Positions 44,166 through 51,847 of a DNA stretch of 64,000 bases are shown here, piece after piece (position 1 is the first letter of the stretch; the number at the start of each line of letters is the position of its first letter). Made by a program: the position numbers and the translations under genes. The DNA is taken from positions 620,001-684,000 of the forward strand of contig CBIHPP010000002.1 in NCBI GenBank assembly GCA_966212235.1. Reading direction: 5' to 3'. The stretch comes from Niastella sp966212235. Lineage in GTDB: Bacteria; Bacteroidota; Bacteroidia; Chitinophagales; Chitinophagaceae. The notes beneath the pieces are model-generated. The model did no database searches and was not told the DNA's origin. It saw only the letters and a program-made list of their open reading frames with translations.

Positions 44166-44867
44166 TTACCATCCCATAAACACCATGCCGGCGCCGCAGA
44201 TGAACAGTGAAAGTCCGCCGAGGGCATGTACATACCGCTCCAGCTTTTCGGTTTTCAGAAAAGACACCCCATAATACCCCAATATAACCATCACCAGCAT
44301 AGCACCCAGGGTAACGAAGGTATAAACGGCAATCAACAATAACATACCCCACCAGTTGCTCTGCGCAGCAGGAAAATATAATAAGGGTATCATTGGTTCG
44401 CAAGGTCCCAGTAAGAAAACAATGAACATAACCCAGGGCGTTACTTTATATCTTTCTTTGGGCATCACCGCCTCTCCGTGTTTATGTTCATATACATACA
44501 TGGATCCATCTTCAAACGTATCAAAATGTTTGTGCGCTTTATTTTGTAAAGCACGTATGTATCCCCAGATGCCGTATATCAAACCAAACAACAGTAATAC
44601 CCAGCCGGCTATTCCGCCACGGATATTTTCAAGCCAGTTTATTTTTGATAACGACCAGCCCAGGGCCGCGCCGCCCAATCCTAGCAACACGGAACTCCAA
44701 ACATGTCCGCATCCGCAGATGATCGTCCATACCAGTGTTTTGCCAAAACGCCAGCCTCTGGCTTTGGAAAGTGCGATGAATGGCAAATAATGATCTGGCC
44801 CGGTAAGCGTATGTAAACAGGCAATACCGGCGGCTGTCACCATCAATATTTGGAGATCAGTTAACAT
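44166..44867 (-). CDS. UreH/NicO-type membrane permease, likely nickel
   Basis: A 233-residue membrane protein with about six helices. HTLTGPDHYLPFIALS near residue 19, with a His-x3-PDH-like motif, and ICGCGHVWSSVLLG near 50, are the metal-binding segments of the NicO/UreH and TauE/SafE-like transport families. A His-rich loop (KHFDTFEDGSMYVYEHKHGE) lies in the middle. It is the last gene of the urease operon and overlaps ureD by 11 bp, so nickel supply for urease is a solid inference. Confidence 0.85.
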   Translation of the reverse strand: MLTDLQILMVTAAGIACLHTLTGPDHYLPFIALSKARGWRFGKTLVWTIICGCGHVWSSVLLGLGGAALGWSLSKINWLENIRGGIAGWVLLLFGLIYGIWGYIRALQNKAHKHFDTFEDGSMYVYEHKHGEAVMPKERYKVTPWVMFIVFLLGPCEPMIPLLYFPAAQSNWWGMLLLIAVYTFVTLGAMLVMVILGYYGVSFLKTEKLERYVHALGGLSLFICGAGMVFMGW

Positions 44868-45672
44868 GCACGGCAGGTATTTTTTCGAGGTTGTTATTCT
44901 TTTCCGTTAACAATTCAGCTGTTGCATTGAGGCAGTTGAATAGCTGTTCTGCTTTGTTCCCTAATATGCGTACAATAATACCGGCATTTGAAATGGTACT
45001 GATGCCGAAGGTTATTTCCTTTTGTTGGTGTAAATAGTTATTTATTGTTTCATAAGACCCCGTGATAGTTTCCGGTTTGTCAAGAATGATCAGACTGGCC
45101 TGGTGCGAATAGCCTTCCCACTGGCCAATGGCATGCACATTGGTGATCGCTGGTTGTACCAGCCAGTTTTCCCTGATCAGCAGGCCGCCATTCAAATAAA
45201 TATCCGTTAAGCTGTGATACTTTACAAAATCAAATTGTTCACCGTTGAGTTTACGGCCACAGGTCAACAACTCGCCCCAGATTAACCGGTTATCGCCTTG
45301 CAGGTATATTTTATTACGGGTTGTAAAAACAGATTGTTTATGTGGCACAGCCGGATGAGGAATGTAGATGAAGGAAGAACCTTTTTGCAGATACACTTCC
45401 ATACTTTGCCTGGCCCCGTTTTTCATATTGAATAAACGCTGGTACGATTGCGTATGCATATGCAGGTGGCTCTCTTCATCTATATTGATCTTAACCTGGT
45501 AATCATCGCCCTCTAAAATGCCGGGTGATGAGCACATCAGCATCAGGTGTAACGGCCCCGCTTTTTTATCTTCTGTAATATTGGCTACTTTGAAGGGTGG
45601 GGTATAATAGCATTGTTTAAGGTACGTGATACCGTTACGGGCCGCGACGTGTATGTGCAGTTGTGAATTCAT
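44857..45672 (-). CDS. ureD: Urease accessory protein UreD
   Basis: Scaffold protein of 271 residues that binds apo-urease and takes part with UreF and UreG in GTP-dependent nickel insertion. Typical UreD traits are PLHLMLMCSSPGILEGDDYQ, HMHTQSYQRLFNMKNGARQS, and FIYIPHPAVPHKQS. It overlaps ureG by four bases. Confidence 0.9.
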   Translation of the reverse strand: MNSQLHIHVAARNGITYLKQCYYTPPFKVANITEDKKAGPLHLMLMCSSPGILEGDDYQVKINIDEESHLHMHTQSYQRLFNMKNGARQSMEVYLQKGSSFIYIPHPAVPHKQSVFTTRNKIYLQGDNRLIWGELLTCGRKLNGEQFDFVKYHSLTDIYLNGGLLIRENWLVQPAITNVHAIGQWEGYSHQASLIILDKPETITGSYETINNYLHQQKEITFGISTISNAGIIVRILGNKAEQLFNCLNATAELLTEKNNNLEKIPAVHVN

Positions 45673-46304
45673 CGGTACAGCGTGGGTTCTTCCGTTTCCT
45701 CCAGCAAGGCATATTTTTTTATCCAGTTGATCACATGTGCCAGGCCATCGCCATTTACCAGGTTGGTAAAAACAAAAGGCTGGCCATTCCGCATTTTGCG
45801 CGCATCGCGTTCCATCACTTCCAAACTGGCGCCTACATAAGGAGCCAGGTCAATTTTATTGATCACCAGCAGATCGCTGCGGGTAATGCCCGGACCGCCT
45901 TTACGGGGTATTTTATCACCTTCTGCTACGTCAATTACAAAAATGGTCAGGTCGGCGAGGTCGGGGCTAAACGTAGCCGATAAATTATCGCCACCGCTTT
46001 CAATGAAAATGATCTGCACATCTGTATAACGAGAAGCCATTTCTTCAACTGCTTCCAGGTTCATACTGGCATCTTCACGTATGGCTGTATGCGGGCAGCC
46101 GCCTGTTTCTACGCCAATAATTCTTTCGGCGGGGAGCAAACTGTTTTTGGTAAGGAACTCCGCATCTTCTTTTGTATAGATATCATTGGTAATTACACCA
46201 ATGCTATAACCGGGATACAACTTGCGGGTCAATCGCTCGATCAACGCTGTTTTTCCGGAGCCTACCGGGCCGGCAATCCCTATTTTTATATATGTTCTTT
46301 CCAT
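45669..46304 (-). CDS. ureG: Urease accessory GTPase UreG
   Basis: SIMIBI-class GTPase of 211 residues that drives nickel delivery to urease. P-loop GPVGSGKTALIERL near residue 11, the nickel-binding GGCPHTAIREDAS (Cys-Pro-His) near 68, ESGGDNLSATFSP, and NKIDLAPYVGA for guanine specificity are all intact. It is the most conserved gene of the cluster and has no visible lesion. Confidence 0.95.
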   Translation of the reverse strand: MERTYIKIGIAGPVGSGKTALIERLTRKLYPGYSIGVITNDIYTKEDAEFLTKNSLLPAERIIGVETGGCPHTAIREDASMNLEAVEEMASRYTDVQIIFIESGGDNLSATFSPDLADLTIFVIDVAEGDKIPRKGGPGITRSDLLVINKIDLAPYVGASLEVMERDARKMRNGQPFVFTNLVNGDGLAHVINWIKKYALLEETEEPTLYR

Positions 46305-46343
46305 GTTTTATCATATTGCGTGTAGCGTGCAGCTTGAAGCTTT

Positions 46344-47030
46344 TTACGACATATACAATCTCGAATACAGTTGCTCATGTTGCATACTGCGGATATCAAA
46401 ACCTGTACAGCATACACCGATCATGTCCGGATCGGGTTGTAAATTTTTTTGTACCAGTTCCGTTATCAACGGCTGTAATGAAAACAGCAACTCCTGTCCG
46501 TTTTGCTGGCTGAGCGGCACCAGCTTAACACTATTGGTTACAAACCCTGCTGCTGCATTGTAATAAAAACCGGTAAGGGCATCTGCTTTGGCTATTTGCA
46601 GGGCACAGGCTATAATGCCAAATGCCATACAGTAATGGCCATGTAATTGTTTTAATTGAACGGCAGTAGCATACCGGTTCAACCAGTCGTTGTTGCACAA
46701 AGGCTGAAAGAGTTTTAAAAGGCGCAGTCCCAACTTTTGACTGGCCTGCCGCATTTCTTTGGGAAGTTTAACAGCCGTGCATAGATTATCAAGTTGGCCA
46801 AGTTCATCCGAATGATTGCCTGTTATGGCTTCATATACCAGCGAAACAATCGCCGCATCTGTAAAATGGATGTTCTGCGATAACATACCCGTTACAAATT
46901 CCTTTGCTGTGGCCGTATCTTTTACGATGCCCAATTGTACATAGGTCTCCAGGCCGGCGGAATGAGAAAATCCACCAATAGGTAAAGCGGGGTCGCTTAA
47001 TTGTAATAATCGTATCAGTGCAGGGTTCAT
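46344..47030 (-). CDS. ureF: Urease accessory protein UreF
   Basis: All-helical accessory protein of 228 residues acting with UreD as activator of UreG. LLQLSDPALPIGGFSHSAGLE at the N-terminus, split here in my reading as LQLSDPALPIGGFSHSAG, is diagnostic. SVKLVPLSQQNGQELL matches the C-terminal helices. It overlaps ureE by four bases and is 39 bp before ureG. Confidence 0.9.
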   Translation of the reverse strand: MNPALIRLLQLSDPALPIGGFSHSAGLETYVQLGIVKDTATAKEFVTGMLSQNIHFTDAAIVSLVYEAITGNHSDELGQLDNLCTAVKLPKEMRQASQKLGLRLLKLFQPLCNNDWLNRYATAVQLKQLHGHYCMAFGIIACALQIAKADALTGFYYNAAAGFVTNSVKLVPLSQQNGQELLFSLQPLITELVQKNLQPDPDMIGVCCTGFDIRSMQHEQLYSRLYMS

Positions 47031-47530
47031 ACGCCGGCATTTGTGAATTGCATGATCTTTGAGAATAAACTGCTGCTGCTATGTGTATGGGCCGCAACCG
47101 TTGTTTTCAACGGATAGAGCAACTTTCTTTTATCCTGCTTTATGGCATAACCCTGTGATGATAATAACCGGAACAGCGGCATTTCAAACGGCACCAGTAA
47201 TTCCTCTTTTTCAAAGAACAGCGGTAAATGTTTATTGCCGATCTCGTAACAGACCGAGGCCATTTCAAACAGATTGCCTGGTTTTATAACCAATACCTCG
47301 CAGGGCAGAATGTCTACCGCAACGATGAGCGCATTATCTTCATACAATACATCGCCTTGGGTAAGCGCCGGATTGTTATCGAGGAATTTTAGCGCCATGT
47401 CATTGCCCGACTGGGTTTGTTTGCGCATTACACGTTTGCTGGATTCGTACCATTCCAGCTGCAGCCAGTCAATACAACGGTTGTTGATATTGATGGTACT
47501 TATGTTCCCGGTCTTTTGTTTAATCAGCAT
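47027..47530 (-). CDS. ureE: Urease accessory nickel metallochaperone UreE
   Basis: 167-residue chaperone that carries nickel to UreG. The peptide-binding-like N-terminal domain and the metal-binding C-terminal domain are visible (VLVIKPGNLFEMASVCYEIG; NKHLPLFFEKEELLVPF). It lacks a long His-rich tail; a short HTHSSSS is the only His cluster near the end. The conserved His in GNKHLPL is kept. Confidence 0.88.
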   Translation of the reverse strand: MLIKQKTGNISTININNRCIDWLQLEWYESSKRVMRKQTQSGNDMALKFLDNNPALTQGDVLYEDNALIVAVDILPCEVLVIKPGNLFEMASVCYEIGNKHLPLFFEKEELLVPFEMPLFRLLSSQGYAIKQDKRKLLYPLKTTVAAHTHSSSSLFSKIMQFTNAGV

Positions 47531-47555
47531 CCGTGGAAATTTGAGGGTTATTTAC

Positions 47556-49276
47556 TCAGAATAAAAAATACCGTTGCGCCAGTGGCGCTACGGCAATGGG
47601 TTCACAAGTGACAGGCTGCCCGTCTACCGTTACTTCATAATTTTCAGGATTCACTTCAATCACAGGCGTTGCATTGTTGTGTACCATATCTTTTTTGCCA
47701 ATGTTGCGGCAATTCATGACCGGCAGAATCATTTTTTTCAGGCCGTACTGCTGCACTATACCTTTAATCAGCGACAATTTCGAAACAAAAGTAGCGCAGG
47801 TGGCAGTCAACGCCTTGCCATAAGCGCCAAACATATGCCGGTAAATAACGGGTTGCGGGGTAGGGATGGAGGCATTGGGATCGCCCATCCGGCTTGCGAT
47901 GATCATACCGCCTTTGATGATCATCTCCGGTTTAGCGCCAAACAGAGCCGGCTTCCATAATACGAGGTCGGCCATTTTACCAGGTTCCAGAGAACCTACA
48001 TACGTTGAAATGCCATGCGTGATAGCCGGGTTGATGGTGTATTTGCTTACGTATCTTTTTACACGAAAGTTGTCATTGCTTTTACCTTCATCTTCAGGTA
48101 AAGCACCCCGCTGTATTTTCATTTTATGCGCCGTTTGCCAGGTGCGGATGATCACTTCACTTACGCGACCCATTGCCTGCGAATCGGAGCTCATCATGCT
48201 GAACACGCCCAAATCATGCAAAATATCTTCAGCTGCTATGGTTTCAGGTCGAATGCGCGAATCGGCAAAGGATACATCTTCCGGTACTGACTTATCTAAA
48301 TGGTGACATACCATCAGCATATCCAGGTGCTCATCAATTGTGTTCACCGTAAATGGACGGGTAGGGTTGGTTGAGGATGGAAGCACATATGGGTACATGG
48401 CTGCCTTGATGATATCCGGCGCATGGCCCCCCCAGCCCCTTCGGTATGATAGGTGTGGATCACGCGGCCATTGATGGCATTAATCGTGTCTTCTAAAAAG
48501 CCAGCTTCGTTTAATGTGTCGGTATGAATGGCCACCTGTACATCATACTGGTCAGCGATCTTCAGGGATGCATCGATGACGGCAGGTGTGCTGCCCCAGT
48601 CTTCATGGATCTTTAATCCCAATGCACCGGCTGCGATCTGTTCTTCCAACGGTGGCAGTGCAGCGCAGTTACCTTTACCTAAAAAGCCCAGGTTCATGGG
48701 AAATGCCTCTGCTGCTTCCAGCATTTTTTGCATATTCCAGGCGCCGGGGGTTACCGTGGTGGCATTGGTGCCATCTGCCGGACCCGTACCGCCGCCGATC
48801 ATGGTAGTGATGCCGCTGTACAGGGCATGATCTATCTGTTGTGGACATATGAAATGAATATGCGTATCGATACCGCCGGCTGTGGCAATCAAGCCTGCGC
48901 CGCCATGTACTTCTGTAGCTGCGCCAATGACCATGTTGGCATCCACCCCATCCATAGTGTCGGGGTTACCTGCTTTGCCAATGCCAACGATCTTGCCATC
49001 TTTAATCCCAATATCTGCTTTCACAATGCCCCAGTGGTCAATGATCATTACACTGGTGATCACCAGGTCCAGAACGCCCTCATCGCGTGTTGCCCTGGCG
49101 GATTGCGCCATGCCATCGCGAATGGTTTTGCCGCCACCGAACTTGGCCTCATCACCATACACCGTAAAATCTTTTTCTATTTCAATGAACAGTTCTGTGT
49201 CGCCTAACCGCACTTTATCCCCTGTGGTAGGGCCATACATGTTGGCATATTTGATCCGGTTAATGGACAGGCTCAT
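47556..49276 (-). pseudogene. ureC: Urease alpha subunit, split by one-base frameshift
   Basis: Catalytic urease subunit hydrolysing urea to ammonia and carbamate. The two open frames 48344-49276 and 47556-48398 together equal one full UreC. At 48427-48433 there is a run of seven C's (G's on the coding strand); the normal motif GAGGGHAPD needs eight. Adding one base gives 574 codons with stop, a normal size. Nickel ligands His139, His141, carbamylated Lys222, His251 and His277 lie before the break, while the Asp ligand (SSDSQAMGR) and the flap His (MVCHHLDKSV) lie after it. The gene starts in four-base overlap with ureB. It is either a true lesion, a slippage-controlled switch, or a homopolymer sequencing error. 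Confidence 0.9.
48427..48433 (-). other. Seven-C homopolymer at the ureC frameshift
   Basis: Run of seven C's on the plus strand, in the GAGGGHAPD codons of ureC. It is the only place where the reading frame changes. Confidence 0.85.
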
Positions 49277-49644
49277 GCAGACTGGTTTTTGAATTGAGCG
49301 TTCAACGCATTTTGTACCGACTGTTCTTTACTGGTATCGGCGATATCCCCGTTCACCAGGTTGTTAAACCCGAATACTTTTTGAGCGCCACCGAATGCGA
49401 CCAACTGCACTTCCTTTTCTTCACCGGGTTCAAAGCGTACAGCGGTCCCTGCCGGAATGTTCAGCCGCATACCATAAGCAGCGGACCGGTGGAACTGCAA
49501 TTGCCGGTTCACTTCAAAGAAATGAAAATGCGAACCGATTTGTACCGGCCGGTCGCCGGTATTTACAACCACAATAGTGGCTGTTGTGCGGCCTGCATTG
49601 GCTATGATAGCATCAGGTTGTAAAATGTATTCTCCGGGAATCAT
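49273..49644 (-). CDS. ureB: Urease beta subunit
   Basis: Structural subunit of 123 residues. The family opening PGEYILQPDAIIANAG and VNTGDRPVQIGSHFHFFEVN are clear, with RLNIPAGTAVRFEPGEEKEV further on. It is a separate polypeptide here, not fused to UreA. It lies 23 bp after ureA and overlaps ureC by four bases. Confidence 0.94.
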   Translation of the reverse strand: MIPGEYILQPDAIIANAGRTTATIVVVNTGDRPVQIGSHFHFFEVNRQLQFHRSAAYGMRLNIPAGTAVRFEPGEEKEVQLVAFGGAQKVFGFNNLVNGDIADTSKEQSVQNALNAQFKNQSA

Positions 49645-49667
49645 GTCAGTTGGTTTATTATTACAAA

Positions 49668-49970
49668 CTATCGTATGGGATCATGTACAGTAACCAGTTT
49701 GGTGCCATCGGGGAAGGTGGCTTCAATCTGGATCTCATGTATCATTTCCGGAATTCCTTCCATGACATCATCGCGGGTTAAAATGGTGGCGCCGTATTGC
49801 ATGAGCTCGGCAACCGATTTGCCATCGCGGGCTGCTTCCTGCAGGTGGCTGCTGATGAGCGCGATCGCTTCGGGATAGTTCAGTTTCAAACCACGCGCCC
49901 GCCTTTTTTCTGCCAGCTCTCCAGCTAAAAACAACAATAGTTTTTCCGACTCTCTTGGCGTAAGATGCAT
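49668..49970 (-). CDS. ureA: Urease gamma subunit
   Basis: Smallest structural subunit, 100 residues when started at the ATG at 49970, which gives the exact family N-terminus MHLTPRESEKLLLFLAGELA. A longer frame from 50087 adds 39 hydrophobic residues without homology and is rejected. LNYPEAIALISSHLQEAARD and EIQIEATFPDGTKLVTVHDP are typical. It is the first gene of the urease operon ureA-B-C-E-F-G-D-permease. The promoter must lie within 49971-50209. Confidence 0.94.
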   Translation of the reverse strand: MHLTPRESEKLLLFLAGELAEKRRARGLKLNYPEAIALISSHLQEAARDGKSVAELMQYGATILTRDDVMEGIPEMIHEIQIEATFPDGTKLVTVHDPIR

Positions 49971-50196
49971 AGTTAAATAAGAAAATATAGAAATGTAATA
50001 AATGGAAATACTTATCGGCAGGCAAAAACTTAAGTTAGGGAAAAAATCAATACGGGAGAGTAATAAAAGTAAATAATTTAACTCCATTAAGTAAAAAAGG
50101 AATCACTATGTGGTGCCCTGACATCAATGGATTTGTTTATGATCAAGAAATACTAAAATAGCCTCGTTACATTTTAAAACAGTAATGGGTAACTTA

Positions 50197-50204
50197 TATT
50201 TTTG
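50197..50204 (+). promoter_or_regulatory. -7 box of the DUF6934 gene, suggesting a leaderless mRNA
   Basis: TATTTTTG is a perfect TAnnTTTG match and ends only five bases before the ATG at 50210. With normal spacing, transcription would start at or within a few bases of the start codon. Confidence 0.45.
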
Positions 50205-50209
50205 AAAGC

Positions 50210-50674
50210 ATGAAGTACGAGTGTTATGAAGATGTGACATCGGGTTCAGACTTTAGCTCATTCCAGTTCATTAGTGAAGGGCATAATGGGAACATACACA
50301 AACAGGTTTTATTTACATCTACTCCCTTGCCTAATGTATTTAATCTGGCTTTTGGAGATATTAAGGAAAATGGTGACCTCGATGATTTGACAATAAGTAA
50401 TAATGGCGATAGAAATAAGATTCTGGCTACTATACTAAGAGTCGTTGATCGTTATACAAATAGATTTCCTGATAGGTATGTCATTTTTAAAGGGAGCACA
50501 GAACAAAGAACAAGGTTATATAGAATGGCGATTAGTTTGCATTTGGAAGAATTATCTGAAATCTTTGATATCTATGCAGATATTTCAGGGGATTTGAAGT
50601 TTGTTTGGTTTCGTAAAGGACTGATTGTTAAGGCTTTTTTAATTAAAAGAAAATTCATTAAATTTGATATATGA
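50210..50674 (+). CDS. DUF6934 family protein
   Basis: A 154-residue protein with features of DUF6934 in Bacteroidota: YECYEDVTSGSDFSSFQFIS at the N-terminus, LPNVFNLAFGDIKENGDLDD in the middle and YVIFKGSTEQRTRLYRMAI in the third quarter. It is AT-rich relative to the flanking nitrogen genes. A second small gene overlaps its stop by ATGA. The arrangement is toxin-antitoxin-like, but no such activity is established. It lies alone on the plus strand between two minus-strand operons, which points to an inserted or mobile pair. Confidence 0.7.
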   Translation: MKYECYEDVTSGSDFSSFQFISEGHNGNIHKQVLFTSTPLPNVFNLAFGDIKENGDLDDLTISNNGDRNKILATILRVVDRYTNRFPDRYVIFKGSTEQRTRLYRMAISLHLEELSEIFDIYADISGDLKFVWFRKGLIVKAFLIKRKFIKFDI

Positions 50675-50865
50675 AAAAGAAAACAAAAGCTCAAAGAGAG
50701 TTCATGGAATTCTTAAATAAACCGCTTAAAATAACCATTAACGAGAATATGAAACCTTCAAAACCTACAGGATCGATTGCCCGTAAAATAGCAGAAGCAA
50801 ATGAGCGGTTGTCTAAAATTAAGAACATAGAAGACATTATCCCGCGCCATTCTTCACCTGAATAA
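50671..50865 (+). CDS. Small partner of the DUF6934 protein, 64 residues
   Basis: Encodes a Lys-rich, probably helical protein (MKKKTKAQREFMEFLNKPL; GSIARKIAEANERLSKIK). It is translationally coupled to the DUF6934 gene by an ATGA overlap, and its 3' end overlaps the xdhC end by 29 bp. The sequence is not recognised. In composition it resembles small antitoxin or DNA-binding partners; that is inference only. Confidence 0.6.
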   Translation: MKKKTKAQREFMEFLNKPLKITINENMKPSKPTGSIARKIAEANERLSKIKNIEDIIPRHSSPE

Positions 50866-51847
50866 TCTCCGCCGCAATACTGATTGCAATTTCTTCAGGG
50901 GTTTCACTGTGAATGGCAATTCCCACCGGTGCATGAATAGGTTGTAATAAAGATGCCGGTATCCCTTCAGCCCGGTAATCATTGAACATTTTTTCAATTT
51001 TACTTTTGCTGCCGAGCAAACCAAAATACCGGAACTGTTTGTTCCATAGTGTTCTTACTACGATATCATCTGTACGATACCCCACCGTCATCACTACCAC
51101 ATACTGATTGTTCCCACCGGAAATAATTCCCGCCAGTTCTGCATAATCAGGGAGTATCTTTTTTTCATGGACATAATTGTTTTCAAAAAAGGTTGTTACA
51201 TCTGACCGGTCGTCGTACAGATGAATATAAAACTCCATATCCTGCATCATGCGGCAAAAGGCCAATGCGCAATGACCGGCGCCAATAACGTATAGGCGGT
51301 TTTTATAACCCGTCTTTTCCTGGTACAACCATTCCGTTTCAGTGGTCATGGAAAAGTAAAAATCAGTGGCAGGTGTAGCAGCGCTAAATCGTATACCGGC
51401 GGGCGATAATTGCAGCGTACCATTCCCGTTTTGCTGCAAGCTGGTAATGATGTGCTCAATGGTGTGAACATCTTCGGGTGAAACCCGGTATAATAAAATA
51501 GTTTGCTCACCTGAACAGATCATGCCACTTTGATTGGTGGCCGCTGTTTTATTGTGAAATTGTTTTTTAATAGTGATTTTCGTCTCGTCTGTATAAGTTC
51601 CCTGCAAGTCAGAAAAGCACAGGGAGATGCCTTCTTTCAATCTGTCCTTCGCTGTTTCCACGAACTTATGTTCCATGATACCTCCGCCAATAGAACCTGC
51701 TGTTTCACCGTTCCCATTTACTGCCATAAAGAATCCCTGGCGGCCCGGACTGCTTCCTTCGCTTTGCAGCACATACAACAACATGACCGGCACCTGTTGT
51801 TGCAGGCTTTTATTTATCAACTGCCAGATGATTAATTGTTTCTTCAT
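50837..51847 (-). CDS. xdhC: XdhC family molybdenum cofactor sulfurase-like protein
   Basis: 336-residue accessory protein needed to load and protect the sulfurated molybdenum cofactor of xanthine dehydrogenase. The N-terminal XdhC_CoxI domain (VPVMLLYVLQSEGSSPGRQG, GSIGGGIMEHKFVE) and the C-terminal Rossmann-like domain (LYVIGAGHCALAFCRMM, GLLGSKSKIEKMF) are both present. It starts 38 bp inside the end of xdhB. Confidence 0.91.
   Translation of the reverse strand: MKKQLIIWQLINKSLQQQVPVMLLYVLQSEGSSPGRQGFFMAVNGNGETAGSIGGGIMEHKFVETAKDRLKEGISLCFSDLQGTYTDETKITIKKQFHNKTAATNQSGMICSGEQTILLYRVSPEDVHTIEHIITSLQQNGNGTLQLSPAGIRFSAATPATDFYFSMTTETEWLYQEKTGYKNRLYVIGAGHCALAFCRMMQDMEFYIHLYDDRSDVTTFFENNYVHEKKILPDYAELAGIISGGNNQYVVVMTVGYRTDDIVVRTLWNKQFRYFGLLGSKSKIEKMFNDYRAEGIPASLLQPIHAPVGIAIHSETPEEIAISIAAEIIQVKNGAG

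Noticed and set aside
47866..48306. Plus-strand open frame opposite ureC
   Set aside because: Antisense shadow of a highly conserved urease gene; no independent support.
47556..49276. ureC as two independent genes
   Set aside because: The two frames cover the N- and C-terminal parts of one conserved protein, and a single added base restores a full-length frame.
49971..50087. Hydrophobic N-terminal extension of UreA
   Set aside because: UreA is a cytosolic 100-residue protein whose exact N-terminus starts at 49970.
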